Source: Kribbella sandramycini (GTDB lineage Bacteria; Actinomycetota; Actinomycetes; Propionibacteriales; Kribbellaceae). Taken from it: a DNA stretch of 64,000 nt. The notes under the pieces were generated by a model. That model saw only the letters and a list, made by a program, of their open reading frames with translations. It had not been told where the DNA came from and searched no databases. Below, in pieces: positions 24,616 to 32,799 of the stretch. The stretch's first letter is position 1; the number at the start of each line of letters is the position of its first letter. The position numbers and the translations under genes were made by a program. The stretch covers positions 62,001-126,000 of the forward strand of contig NZ_JABJRC010000007.1 in the NCBI RefSeq assembly GCF_013131805.1. Direction: 5' to 3'.

Positions 24616-25965
24616 ATGCTCACGTACCTGATCGGCGGCGCCGTCGCTCTGATCGTCCTGCTCATCATCTTCCGGATGGTCTGGCGGGTGGCCGAGCCGA
24701 ACGAGGCGCTCATCATCTCCGGCCTCGGCGCGCATTCCAGCTCCGAACAGGTCAACGAGACGCTGGGCTTCAAGATCGTGGTCGGCCGCGGCACCGCCGT
24801 CCTGCCGGGTTTCCAGACCGTACGCCGGCTCCCGCTGGACATCCGGGCGACGCCGCTGACCGTGACGTGCGTGTCGTCCCAGGGCATCCCGCTGCACATC
24901 AAGGGCGTCACGGCGTACAAGGTCGGTGACGACTACGGCTCGATCGCGAACGCCGCGCGCCGCTTCCTGGAGCAGAGCGACGAGCAGGTCATGGGCACCA
25001 TCCACGAGCTGTTCGCCGGTCACCTGCGGGCGATCGTCGGCTCCACCACGGTCGAGGAGATGCTGCACGACCGGGAGACCCTGACCACGAACATCCGCGG
25101 CTCGCTGGCCGGCGACATGGAGAAGCTCGGCCTGGTGGTCGACTCGCTGCAGATCCAGGAGATCGACGACGAGTCCGGCTACATCCGCAACCTCGGTCGT
25201 CCGCAGGCCGCGGCCGTCGAGGCCGCGGCCCGGATCGCGCAGGCCGAGCGGGACAAGGAGGCCACCGAGCGCGAGCAGGTCGCGGCCGCCGCCAAGGCCG
25301 CCGCCGTCCGGCAGAGCTCGATCGCGCAGGCCGGTTACCAGGCCGAGGTCGACCAGGCGAACTCGAAGGCCTCGCAGTCCGGCCCGCTGGCCGAGGCGCT
25401 GGCCCGCCAGGAGGTCGTGGTCGCCGAGACCGAGACCGCCAAGCTGAACGCGTCGCTGGCCGAGAAGCAGCTGGAGTCGTCGGTGCTGAAGCCGGCCGAC
25501 GCCGAGGCGTACCGGCAGCGCACGCTGGCCGCCGCCGCGCGCGACGCGCAGATCGCGGCCGCCGAGGCGAACGCCCGTGAGGTGCAGCTGCGCGGTGAGG
25601 CCGAGGCGAAGGCGACCGAGCTGACCGGTAAGGCCGAGGCGGCCGCCGTGCAGGCGAAGGCGATGGCCGAGGCGGCCGGTATCAAGGCCCGCGCCGAGGC
25701 CCTGGCCACCAACACCGACGCGGTCGTCGCGCAGCAGCTGGCCGAGGCCTACCCGGAGATCGTCTCGGCGGCGGCGTCGTCGTTCGAGAAGGTCGGCAAC
25801 ATGGTCGTGCTGAACGGTGCCCAGGGCATCGAGGACACCCTGGTCAAGACGATCACGATGGGCGGCTCCGGCTTCGCGCTGGCCAAGCAGCTGATCGAAT
25901 CCCTGAACGGCAAGGGCGACGAGACCAAGGCGGCGCTGGAGAACAACCAGAACCACAGCGTCTGA
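24616..25965 (+). CDS. Flotillin-like SPFH-domain membrane protein
   Basis: A 449-residue flotillin. One N-terminal transmembrane helix (about 3-20) is followed by the SPFH/PHB domain (about 25-200: RVAEPNEALIISG, VVGRGTAVLPGFQTVRRLPLDI). A long Ala/Glu-rich coiled coil runs from about 200-390 (EAAARIAQAERDKEATE and similar), and a C-terminal oligomerisation region ends the protein. Flotillins scaffold lipid microdomains. The ATG at 24616 has an excellent GGAGGGGA ribosome binding site. The 3' end, including the stop codon, is duplicated just downstream. Confidence 0.93.
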   Translation: MLTYLIGGAVALIVLLIIFRMVWRVAEPNEALIISGLGAHSSSEQVNETLGFKIVVGRGTAVLPGFQTVRRLPLDIRATPLTVTCVSSQGIPLHIKGVTAYKVGDDYGSIANAARRFLEQSDEQVMGTIHELFAGHLRAIVGSTTVEEMLHDRETLTTNIRGSLAGDMEKLGLVVDSLQIQEIDDESGYIRNLGRPQAAAVEAAARIAQAERDKEATEREQVAAAAKAAAVRQSSIAQAGYQAEVDQANSKASQSGPLAEALARQEVVVAETETAKLNASLAEKQLESSVLKPADAEAYRQRTLAAAARDAQIAAAEANAREVQLRGEAEAKATELTGKAEAAAVQAKAMAEAAGIKARAEALATNTDAVVAQQLAEAYPEIVSAAASSFEKVGNMVVLNGAQGIEDTLVKTITMGGSGFALAKQLIESLNGKGDETKAALENNQNHSV

Positions 25966-25983
25966 TCCAACCACAGCGTCTGA
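25951..25983. repeat. 15-base direct repeat duplicating the flotillin stop region
   Basis: AACCACAGCGTCTGA occurs at 25951-25965 (end of the gene, encoding the last residues and stop) and again at 25969-25983, separated by TCC. This is an 18-base-period tandem duplication, so a second in-frame TGA follows the first. It looks like a slippage event. Confidence 0.95.
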
Positions 25984-26040
25984 CATAAATTCACCATCTG
26001 GGCTGTTGCATGGTAGGTCGTTCACCACGACACTGAAAAA

Positions 26041-26823
26041 ATGCCGCCCAGAAAACTGTTAGCAGTTCTCGCCGCGCTGCTGCTCGGTGCCGCCACCTTG
26101 GTGGCGGTACCGACGCAGGCGCAGGCCGCGCCGAATTTCAAGGCCCCGTTCCCGTGTGGCCAACGGTGGACCTACAGCCACCACTCGCAGGAGGTCCGGC
26201 GCGCGCTGGACTTCATCCGCTCCGACGGGGGCACCACGAACGGTACGCCGGTGCTCGCATCCGCGGGCGGTACGGCGTACCGCTTCTCCCAGCCCGGTGG
26301 CGCCGGCAACTACATCGCCGTCGAGCACGGCGGTGGCTGGAAGACCTACTACTTCCACCTGTCCGCGTACTCCGTCGCCAACGGGCAAGCCGTTTCCCAG
26401 GGTCAGCAGATCGGGGTGACCGGTAGCACCGGCGCTTCGAGCGGCCCACACATCCACTACGAGCAGCTGTACAACGGTGTCGGTCAGAACATCGTCATCA
26501 ACGGCAGCGGCCTCGCCTACCCGGGCTCGTACGGCAGCCACCACCTGACCAGCGACAACGGTTGCGGTGGGCCCGGAAAGCAGTTCCGGACCTGGGGTTC
26601 CGGGATCAACGTCCGCTCGCAGCCGCGACTGAACGCGTCCATCGTGACGACGCTGGGCGGGCCGACCACGGTCTACGTGCTCTGCCAGACCCAAGGCGAC
26701 ACGGTCACCGCCGAGGGCTACTCGCACAACTGGTGGTCGAAGTTGCGTGATCAGAACGGCTTCATGACCAACATCTACATCGACCACCCGGACGCCCGCC
26801 TGCCCGGCGTGGATCTCTGCTGA
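26041..26823 (+). CDS. Secreted M23-type peptidase with SH3-like C-terminal module
   Basis: A 260-residue secreted protein with a clear Sec signal peptide (basic start, hydrophobic core, cut after AQAA near residue 30). An M23 peptidoglycan endopeptidase domain follows (about 35-170). The C-terminal HxH motif is intact (SGPHIHYEQ). The first zinc motif is the variant SHHSQEVRRALDF rather than a compact HxGxD. A C-terminal bacterial SH3-like module (about 185-260) is nearly the same as that of the amidase at 30071-31465. It likely acts on cell-wall peptide bridges outside the cell. No strong ribosome binding site is visible, only AT-rich sequence before the ATG. Confidence 0.85.
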   Translation: MPPRKLLAVLAALLLGAATLVAVPTQAQAAPNFKAPFPCGQRWTYSHHSQEVRRALDFIRSDGGTTNGTPVLASAGGTAYRFSQPGGAGNYIAVEHGGGWKTYYFHLSAYSVANGQAVSQGQQIGVTGSTGASSGPHIHYEQLYNGVGQNIVINGSGLAYPGSYGSHHLTSDNGCGGPGKQFRTWGSGINVRSQPRLNASIVTTLGGPTTVYVLCQTQGDTVTAEGYSHNWWSKLRDQNGFMTNIYIDHPDARLPGVDLC

Positions 26824-26825
26824 AC

Positions 26826-26870
26826 CAGGTGTCCCGGATCCCTTGTTGCGCGGGGGATCCGGGACACCTG
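26826..26870. terminator. Bidirectional terminator hairpin
   Basis: A perfect 17-base inverted repeat (CAGGTGTCCCGGATCCC with GGGATCCGGGACACCTG) with an 11-base loop lies between two converging genes, three bases after the M23 stop and five before the protease stop. It should end transcripts from both sides. Confidence 0.9.
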
Positions 26871-26874
26871 TCCG

Positions 26875-28002
26875 TTACGCGGTATGCAGAGTGAGGCCGT
26901 ACGCTTGCAGGATCTCGTTCACCGGCTGGAACCAGGTCTCCCCGCCGCTGCTGCAGTTACCCCAGCCGCCGGAGGTGACGCCCTGGGCCTGGTCGCCGGT
27001 GATGAACGACCCGCCCGAGTCGCCGCCCTCGGCGCAGGCATTGGTCTTGGTCGCTCCGTAGAACAACTGACCGTTGCCGTAGTTCACCGTCTCGTTCTTG
27101 GCCAGGACCGTGCCGCAACGCCAGTGCGTGGTCGAGCCGCTGCGACAGATCGACGAGCCGACCGGCGCCTCCCAGGAACCGCGGACGAGCCTGTCGCCGT
27201 TACCCCAGCCGAGGACGACGGGGACGGTCCACCAGCCGTAGCCGGTCTGGACCCAGGCATAGTCGTTACCCGGGAACGACCAGCCGCGGAACTCGCCCTG
27301 GTTCGAACCGTCCCAGCCACGGACGATGCCGCCGCGGCCGCAGTGCCCCGCGGTGACGTAACCGCCGTGCACCGAGAAGCCGATCGAGCAGCGGATGTTG
27401 CCGACGTAGTACGGATCGCCGCCGACCGTGCCGGCCGCGAATGTCTGCGGCGCCTGGGCCGCGACCTCGCGAACCGTCACCGCACCGGCCTTGGCCACCT
27501 TCGCCACGAAGGCGTCGACCGCCGGAGACCGCTTACCTGCTTGAACATTCACCACGACGCTGCCGGTCTTCGGGTCGGCGGCCCAGCCACTGACCGCGGC
27601 GGGGACCGACTTTCCGGCCAGTTTGTCGACGGCGTTCTTCTGCTTGTCGAGCACCGCGGCGCTCTTCGGGACGGCGATCGTCTCGACACCGGTCGCCTGG
27701 ACGGCGGCGGTCCGCGACGAACCCGCGAGCCCGACGACGAGCTTGCTGGTGGCGGCGTCGTACCAGGCGCCGCCGTACTCGGCACCGGCCGCACGCTGGG
27801 CCGTCGGCAACAGCTTGGCGGCGTCGGTCTCGGACTTCAGCCGCGCGGTCATCTGCTGCTCGGTCAGCCCGAACGCCTCCTGCATCGCGGCCGCCTGGCC
27901 GGGCCCGGCCAACGGCTGATCGATGCCTGCGGCAACAGCCTGGCCGGCGCCGGGCACGGTCAGCGCACCGGCCGCGAGCACGGCGGCAATCAGAACCTTC
28001 AT
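26875..28002 (-). CDS. Secreted S1-family serine protease (alpha-lytic/streptogrisin type)
   Basis: A 375-residue preproprotease. The signal peptide ends near residue 25. A propeptide of the alpha-lytic type (about 30-185) probably acts as a folding chaperone. The mature chymotrypsin-like domain (about 190-375) has the complete triad: His in VTAGHCG, Asp in GNDYAWV, and Ser in GGDSGGSF. Cys pairs IRCS...GHCG, ICRS...WRCG and NACAEGG...GNCS fit the family disulfides. It lies before a terminator, and a LacI-type operator sits 37 bases upstream of the start. Confidence 0.95.
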   Translation of the reverse strand: MKVLIAAVLAAGALTVPGAGQAVAAGIDQPLAGPGQAAAMQEAFGLTEQQMTARLKSETDAAKLLPTAQRAAGAEYGGAWYDAATSKLVVGLAGSSRTAAVQATGVETIAVPKSAAVLDKQKNAVDKLAGKSVPAAVSGWAADPKTGSVVVNVQAGKRSPAVDAFVAKVAKAGAVTVREVAAQAPQTFAAGTVGGDPYYVGNIRCSIGFSVHGGYVTAGHCGRGGIVRGWDGSNQGEFRGWSFPGNDYAWVQTGYGWWTVPVVLGWGNGDRLVRGSWEAPVGSSICRSGSTTHWRCGTVLAKNETVNYGNGQLFYGATKTNACAEGGDSGGSFITGDQAQGVTSGGWGNCSSGGETWFQPVNEILQAYGLTLHTA

Positions 28003-28038
28003 GGATCTCTCCTCACCTAGGGGCGGTTTCGGTGGGTG

Positions 28039-28052
28039 TGAGAGCGCTCTCT
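28039..28052. promoter_or_regulatory. LacI-family type operator upstream of the S1 protease
   Basis: TGAGAGCGCTCTCT contains the perfect 12-base palindrome GAGAGCGCTCTC. It closely matches the TGAGAGCGCTCTCA type of operator recognised by LacI-family sugar regulators in actinobacteria. Its position just before the protease start suggests repression of that gene; no lacI-type gene lies in the window. Confidence 0.6.
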
Positions 28053-28098
28053 GGACCGAGAGTGGCGGACGTTCCGGCGCGCGTCAAGACCGCGGCGG

Positions 28099-28737
28099 TC
28101 AGAGTCCCAAGTAGGCCAGGACGGCGAGCACGCGGCGATGCCCGGAGTCCGACGGCGGCAGGTCCAATTTGAGGAAAACGTTTCCAACGTGTTTGTGCAC
28201 GGCGCCTTCGGAGACGACGAGCTTGTCCGCGATGGCGGTGTTGCCCAATCCCTCGGCCATCAGCGCGAGGACTTCGCGTTCTCTCGGGGTCAGCCGATCG
28301 AGCGGATTGCTCTTCTTGATCATCAACTGACTGACGACCTCGGGGTCGAGCACGGTGCCGCCGGCCGCCACCCGGCGGACCGCCTCGAGGAACTCGTCGA
28401 CGCGGGACACCCGGTCCTTCAGCAGGTAGCCGACGCCTTCGCTGCCGGCCGCGAGCAGCTCGGCCGCGTAGATTTCCTCGACGTACTGCGAGAAAACCAG
28501 CACCGGCAGGCCGGGCCGGGCCTTGCGGGCGTCGATCGCGGCCCGTAGTCCCTCGTCGGTGAACGTCGGCGGCAGCCGGACGTCGACAACCGCGATGTCC
28601 ACCTCGTGCTCGGTCATCGCCTGGGCGAACTCATCGACGTCCGCCGCCACCGCGGCGACCTCGAAACCCGAGTTGCCGAGCAGCAGACCGAGGCCCTCGG
28701 CAAGGATCGGATTGTCCTCGAGGATGATCACTCGCAC
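28099..28737 (-). CDS. NarL/LuxR-type response regulator
   Basis: A 212-residue regulator. The receiver domain (about 1-120) has the acidic pocket (LEDN), phospho-acceptor Asp in IAVVDVRLPP near 53, the switch Ser (VFSQY) and Lys in YLLKDRV. The C-terminal LuxR helix-turn-helix (about 148-205) shows LTPREREVLALMAEGLGN and VSEGAVHKHVGNVFLKL. It overlaps the 3' end of the histidine kinase gene by ten bases and is its evident partner. Targets are unknown. Confidence 0.95.
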   Translation of the reverse strand: MRVIILEDNPILAEGLGLLLGNSGFEVAAVAADVDEFAQAMTEHEVDIAVVDVRLPPTFTDEGLRAAIDARKARPGLPVLVFSQYVEEIYAAELLAAGSEGVGYLLKDRVSRVDEFLEAVRRVAAGGTVLDPEVVSQLMIKKSNPLDRLTPREREVLALMAEGLGNTAIADKLVVSEGAVHKHVGNVFLKLDLPPSDSGHRRVLAVLAYLGL

Positions 28738-29927
28738 GGCAGCAGCACCTCGACCGTGGTGGGCCCGCCGATCGGGCTGGTCAGCTCGAGGTGGCCGTCA
28801 ATTGCTTGCACCCGGTGCAGCATGCCATGCAGACCACTCCCCCGGCCCAGCAGGTCGGACTGCTCGTTGATGCGCGCGCCACCGATTCCGTCGTCCGTGA
28901 TGGCCAGATAGAGCTCGTGGTCGCGGCGTTCGAGCAGGAGGTCGACATGGCCGGCGGCCGAGTGCTTGGTGACGTTCGTGAGCGACTCGGCCACGACGAA
29001 GTACGCAGCGGCCTCGACCGCGGCCGGGACCTGGCCGAGCTCACCCATGCGCAGTTCGACCGGAAGTGGGCAGCGGGCGCACAGTGCGGCGACGGCACCG
29101 GTCAGACCGCGGTCCTGCAGGATCGGCGGATACATGGTCCGCAGGACGCCGCGTAGCTCGTGCATGGCCTGCTCTGCGCCGTCCCGCGCATCGTCGAGCA
29201 GTTTGGCGGCCTTCTCCGGGTCGTCGGCCATGGTCTGCTTCGCGATGCCGATCCGCATCGCGAGCGACACCAGCTGCGCTTGTGTGCCGTCGTGCAGGTC
29301 ACGCTCGATCCGGCGCAGCTCGGCGCCATGCGAGTCCACAGCGCCGGACCTGGTCCGGGTCAGCTCCTCGACGCGCTGGGCCAGCCGGGCGTTCTCCAGC
29401 TCGTCAGGTGTCAGGGCCAGCAGTTTGCCGGCCGCCTTGGCGTGGCCACGCGCAGCGGCCGGAGCCAGCCAGCTGAGCAGGCCTACCGCGAACAGGAGCT
29501 GCAGCGGCGCCAGATAAGCGATGTCCCACCAGCTGTCGACCGGAACGCCCATCATGGTGAAGCTGCCGGGGTCGAGCGGCCAGAGCACTGCGGTCAGCAG
29601 TGCAGCCGGAATGGCGAAGAACGCCGCCACTGCGAGGAACAGCTCCGGAATCATGACCAGACAGCCGAGGTAGAGCCAGAGGCTGCGCCGGAACGGCATC
29701 CGCGCTGCGGCTGGTGGGAGCTGGAGCGCGGCCGGACGGCCCAGATAGCGGTATGCCGCCGCCAGCTCGCTCTTGGCCAGCCGGACCAGCCCACCTCGCA
29801 CCCAAGGCGCCCAGTCGATCACCAGCAGGCAGATCGGCGTCGCTGCGAACAGCAGCATCGACTTCAGGCAGCGCATCGTCAAGTACCCACATGCCGCCAC
29901 ACCCCGCGCCAGCACCCTGCTCACCAT
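28728..29927 (-). CDS. Sensor histidine kinase (HisKA_3 type)
   Basis: A 399-residue membrane sensor kinase. The first half has about four to five hydrophobic segments (around 20-40, 80-130, 150-170) with a short extracytoplasmic loop, and no separate sensor domain. The HisKA_3 dimerisation domain has the phospho-His in IERDLHDGTQAQLVSLAM near 215. The HATPase region has the N-box (VVAESLTNVTKHS) and G-box (DDGIGGA...GSGLHGMLHRV). AGGAGG precedes the ATG by seven bases. It forms a two-gene operon with the response regulator. Confidence 0.95.
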   Translation of the reverse strand: MVSRVLARGVAACGYLTMRCLKSMLLFAATPICLLVIDWAPWVRGGLVRLAKSELAAAYRYLGRPAALQLPPAAARMPFRRSLWLYLGCLVMIPELFLAVAAFFAIPAALLTAVLWPLDPGSFTMMGVPVDSWWDIAYLAPLQLLFAVGLLSWLAPAAARGHAKAAGKLLALTPDELENARLAQRVEELTRTRSGAVDSHGAELRRIERDLHDGTQAQLVSLAMRIGIAKQTMADDPEKAAKLLDDARDGAEQAMHELRGVLRTMYPPILQDRGLTGAVAALCARCPLPVELRMGELGQVPAAVEAAAYFVVAESLTNVTKHSAAGHVDLLLERRDHELYLAITDDGIGGARINEQSDLLGRGSGLHGMLHRVQAIDGHLELTSPIGGPTTVEVLLPCE

Positions 29928-30024
29928 CTTGCGGCCTCCTCCGTCGCCCGTCCCCTCGATCCTCCGGCACTGGCGGCGCGTCCGTCGGTACAGCAGGCTC
30001 TACTCTTCAGCCTCCAGAAAACAC

Positions 30025-30058
30025 CACAGGGCCCAGGATTCGCATCCTGGGCCCTGTG
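30025..30058 (-). terminator. Terminator of the amidase gene
   Basis: A perfect 15-base stem (CACAGGGCCCAGGAT with ATCCTGGGCCCTGTG) with a 4-base loop lies 12 bases beyond the amidase stop. On the minus strand it is followed by GTGTTTTCT, a moderate U-run, so it fits a factor-independent terminator. Confidence 0.88.
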
Positions 30059-30070
30059 ACGACGGGGTGA

Positions 30071-31465
30071 CTACGGTGATGCGCAGACCGGCACGTTGGG
30101 AAGCTTCGCGTCCGGGTGGTCGATGTAGATGTTGGTCATGTAGCCGTTCTGGTCGCGTAGCTTGGCCCACCAGTTGTTGGTGGTGCCCTCAGCCGTGACC
30201 GAGTCGCCCTGGATCTGGCAGGTGACGTAGACCTGCGTCGGGCCGGGCAGCTCGGTGACGATCGAGGCGTTCAGCCGGGGCGCCGACCGGACCCGGACGC
30301 CGCTGCCGTAGGTCGTGAAGTTGTAGGTCGGCGGGTTCGGGTTACCGCCGTTCACCAGCTGCATGTAGTAGTTCCAGTTCCAGTTCGGCCCCGGGTCGGT
30401 GTGCGTCTGGTTCGGGTACTCGACGTGTCCCTTGATGTGGGTCCGGTCCTTCGGGATCCCCCGGCGATCCGCGATGTTGCGGACGACCGCCGCCGAGGAC
30501 CGGTACATCGCGTCGGTGAACCAGGACGGCTGGTCGACCCAGCCCTCGTGCTCGATACCCACGGTGTAGCCGTTCGCGGTACCGACGTGCCAGGCCTTGT
30601 CCTTCTCAGCCACCATCTGGGTGACCTGGCCGTCGCTGGACCGGATCACGTAGTGCGCGCTGACCTTGGACGACGGGTTCTTGAACCAGCTGATCGTCCC
30701 GGCGTACGAGCCCTGTGTCACGTGGATGGTGATCGAGGTGATCGCCTGTGTCCGGCCGACGGTGTAGTTGCTGCTGCTGGCCGGGTTCCAGATCGCACCC
30801 GGGTAGTCGACGGCCTCGATCGAGGACTCCGTCCGGGTGCCGAGCGGAGCGACCTTCGTGTAGGCGCCGCGGGCCGGTGCGACCTTCTTCGGCGCGACGT
30901 CGATCCCCGGGGCCTGGACGCCGGCGTTGATGATCCGGAAGACCTCGTCGGTGTAGAGCCGGGCGGTCGGGGCGTCGGCCGAATGCGAGTACTTGGCGAC
31001 GACCTCGTACCAGCGGCCGGCGTCCTTGCGCGCGTCACCGGCCAGGCCGGCGGCATCGGCGTACGAGTCGAGGACGGCGGCGGCGCCGTCGATATTCGAC
31101 GGGGTGTCCTTGGCGAGCTTCTCGACCGGCAGGCCGGTCAGCTTGGCGGCCTCGGACATGGTCGGGTTCTGGTTGTTGCTGACCAGGTGCATGACGCCGT
31201 AGCCGTTGGCCTGGCTCGGCTTGCCGTCGTGGCCGTCCAGGTGCGACTCGGCGTAGCCGACGGCGACCAGGACCTCGCGCGGGACGTCGTACTTCGCGGC
31301 GGCGTTGGTGAACGCGGTCGAGATGTCGACCGAGCCCACCGGCTGGGCGAGCTGGACGGGCTGGACCGCGCTACTCGGCAGGGCGCTCAGCGCGAGGGTG
31401 CCGGCGGCCGCGGCGGCCAGAAGGGCGGAGAGCTTGGACACGGGTACTCGGGCGGTTTTCCCCAT
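30071..31465 (-). CDS. Secreted N-acetylmuramoyl-L-alanine amidase with SH3-like C-terminus
   Basis: A 464-residue secreted protein that should cleave the muramic acid-L-alanine bond of peptidoglycan. The signal peptide covers about residues 1-33. A helical domain (about 45-190) contains VLVAVGYAESHLDGH, resembling transglycosylase-type folds. The Amidase_2 domain (about 230-375) has zinc ligands in ITIHVTQGSYAGT and HIKGHVEYPNQTHTDPGPNW. The last 75 residues form the SH3-like module shared with the M23 protein at 26041. It ends before a strong terminator. Confidence 0.92.
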   Translation of the reverse strand: MGKTARVPVSKLSALLAAAAAGTLALSALPSSAVQPVQLAQPVGSVDISTAFTNAAAKYDVPREVLVAVGYAESHLDGHDGKPSQANGYGVMHLVSNNQNPTMSEAAKLTGLPVEKLAKDTPSNIDGAAAVLDSYADAAGLAGDARKDAGRWYEVVAKYSHSADAPTARLYTDEVFRIINAGVQAPGIDVAPKKVAPARGAYTKVAPLGTRTESSIEAVDYPGAIWNPASSSNYTVGRTQAITSITIHVTQGSYAGTISWFKNPSSKVSAHYVIRSSDGQVTQMVAEKDKAWHVGTANGYTVGIEHEGWVDQPSWFTDAMYRSSAAVVRNIADRRGIPKDRTHIKGHVEYPNQTHTDPGPNWNWNYYMQLVNGGNPNPPTYNFTTYGSGVRVRSAPRLNASIVTELPGPTQVYVTCQIQGDSVTAEGTTNNWWAKLRDQNGYMTNIYIDHPDAKLPNVPVCASP

Positions 31466-31574
31466 GGGTGTTCCTTCCCTAGGTCGGGTCTCCGAGGGGC
31501 GTCGGGGACTCCGTTCAGCACGCTAAGCCAAAAACTTCCGCCGTGACCAGTGGTTGGGTGAACTTTTTCCCGTC

Positions 31575-31604
31575 ACTGTCTGAATTCCCGTACTGTCTGA
31601 ATTC
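31575..31604. repeat. 13-base direct repeat at the amidohydrolase stop codon
   Basis: ACTGTCTGAATTC occurs at 31575-31587 and 31592-31604, period 17 bases. The second copy overlaps the stop codon of the amidohydrolase gene (minus strand). It parallels the duplication seen at the flotillin stop. Confidence 0.95.
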
Positions 31605-32679
31605 AGGGGATCATCCCACGGAGCAGGATCAGCCGCGGGTGGGTGAGGATCGCCGGGGTGGCGCGCGGGTCCTCGTCGTACACGACCAGATCGGCCGGGT
31701 CGCCCGGCTGCAGGGTGCTCGGCGCGCCCAGCCACTCGCGGGCGGCCCAGGAGCCGGCCGCGAGCGCCTGCTCCCCCGACATCCCGATCCCGGTCAGCGC
31801 CTGGATCTCCTGGGCGACCAGGCCGTGCCCGAGGACGCCGCCCGCGTCCGTGCCGGCGTAGATCGGGACGCCGGCCTCGAACGCGTCGCGGAGCCGGTGC
31901 AGGCGGCGTTCGTACAGGTCGGTCATGTGGGCCGAGTAGACGGGGAACTTGGCGGCGGACTGCTCGGCGTACTCGGGGAAGTTCTCCAGCTGGATGAGCG
32001 TCGGGACGACGGCGACCTGGCGCTCGACCATGTGCGCGAGCAGGCCGGGCTCGACGCCGGTGCCGTGCTCGATGCAGTCGATACCGGCGGCGAGGAGGTC
32101 GGGGAGGGCGTGCTCGCCGAAGACGTGCGCGGTGACGCGGGCGCCGAGCTCGTGGGCGCGGGCGATCGCCGCGGTGAGCGCCTCGACCGGCCAGCACGGC
32201 GTCAGGTCGCCGGCGGCGCGGTCGATCCAGTCGCCGACGAGTTTGACCCAGCCGTCACCGGCCCGGGCCTCCTGCTCGACGAACCGGACCAGCTCGTCGG
32301 GTTCGATCTCCCAGCCGTAGTTGCGGATGTAGCGCTTCGACCGGGCGATGTGCCGGCCCGCGCGGATGATCTTCGGCAGATCCGGCCGATCGTCGATCCA
32401 CCGGGTGTCCGTCGGCGATCCGGCGTCCCGCACCAGCAGCGCCCCGGCGTCCCGATCCGCGATCGCCTGCCGCTCGGCGGTCTCCCGATCAACACCGCCG
32501 TGCTGATCGAGGCCGATATGACAGTGCGCGTCGACGAGTCCCGGCAAGATCCAGCCGCCGGTATGCACGGTCGTCACCTCGCCCGTCGCGGGCCGCTCCA
32601 CCACCAGCCCGCCCTGGACGAACACTTCCTGCCGCTCACCGGACGGCAACACCGTCCCGACCAGCCTCAGTACGGTCAT
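31603..32679 (-). CDS. Amidohydrolase-family protein (imidazolonepropionase-like)
   Basis: A 358-residue metal-dependent hydrolase. The metal-binding HxH is in LVDAHCHIGLD near residue 53. Further His and Asp ligands appear in RVTAHVFGEHALPD, IDCIEHGTG and YAGTDAGGVLGHG. This layout matches imidazolonepropionase-like or prolidase-like amidohydrolases of unknown substrate. There is no signal peptide, so it acts in the cytosol. The ATG at 32679 was chosen; upstream codons overlap the terminator hairpin of the preceding gene. It appears to be transcribed alone. Confidence 0.9.
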   Translation of the reverse strand: MTVLRLVGTVLPSGERQEVFVQGGLVVERPATGEVTTVHTGGWILPGLVDAHCHIGLDQHGGVDRETAERQAIADRDAGALLVRDAGSPTDTRWIDDRPDLPKIIRAGRHIARSKRYIRNYGWEIEPDELVRFVEQEARAGDGWVKLVGDWIDRAAGDLTPCWPVEALTAAIARAHELGARVTAHVFGEHALPDLLAAGIDCIEHGTGVEPGLLAHMVERQVAVVPTLIQLENFPEYAEQSAAKFPVYSAHMTDLYERRLHRLRDAFEAGVPIYAGTDAGGVLGHGLVAQEIQALTGIGMSGEQALAAGSWAAREWLGAPSTLQPGDPADLVVYDEDPRATPAILTHPRLILLRGMIP

Positions 32680-32730
32680 ACCCCCGACCGTATCCCGGCC
32701 CGCACACCCGCATACCGCCTGCCGCGCCGC

Positions 32731-32768
32731 GAGCCCCTCCACCTCAGCGGTCTGAGGTGAAGGGGCTC
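32731..32768 (-). terminator. Terminator of the first transglycosylase gene
   Basis: A 17-base stem (GAGCCCCTCCACCTCAG with CTGAGGTGAAGGGGCTC, one mismatch or G-U) with a CGGT loop lies 31 bases past the stop of the gene at 32800 and before the amidohydrolase start. Confidence 0.75.
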
Positions 32769-32799
32769 GGGTACGCCTACTACGGGCTGTTGGGGCCCG

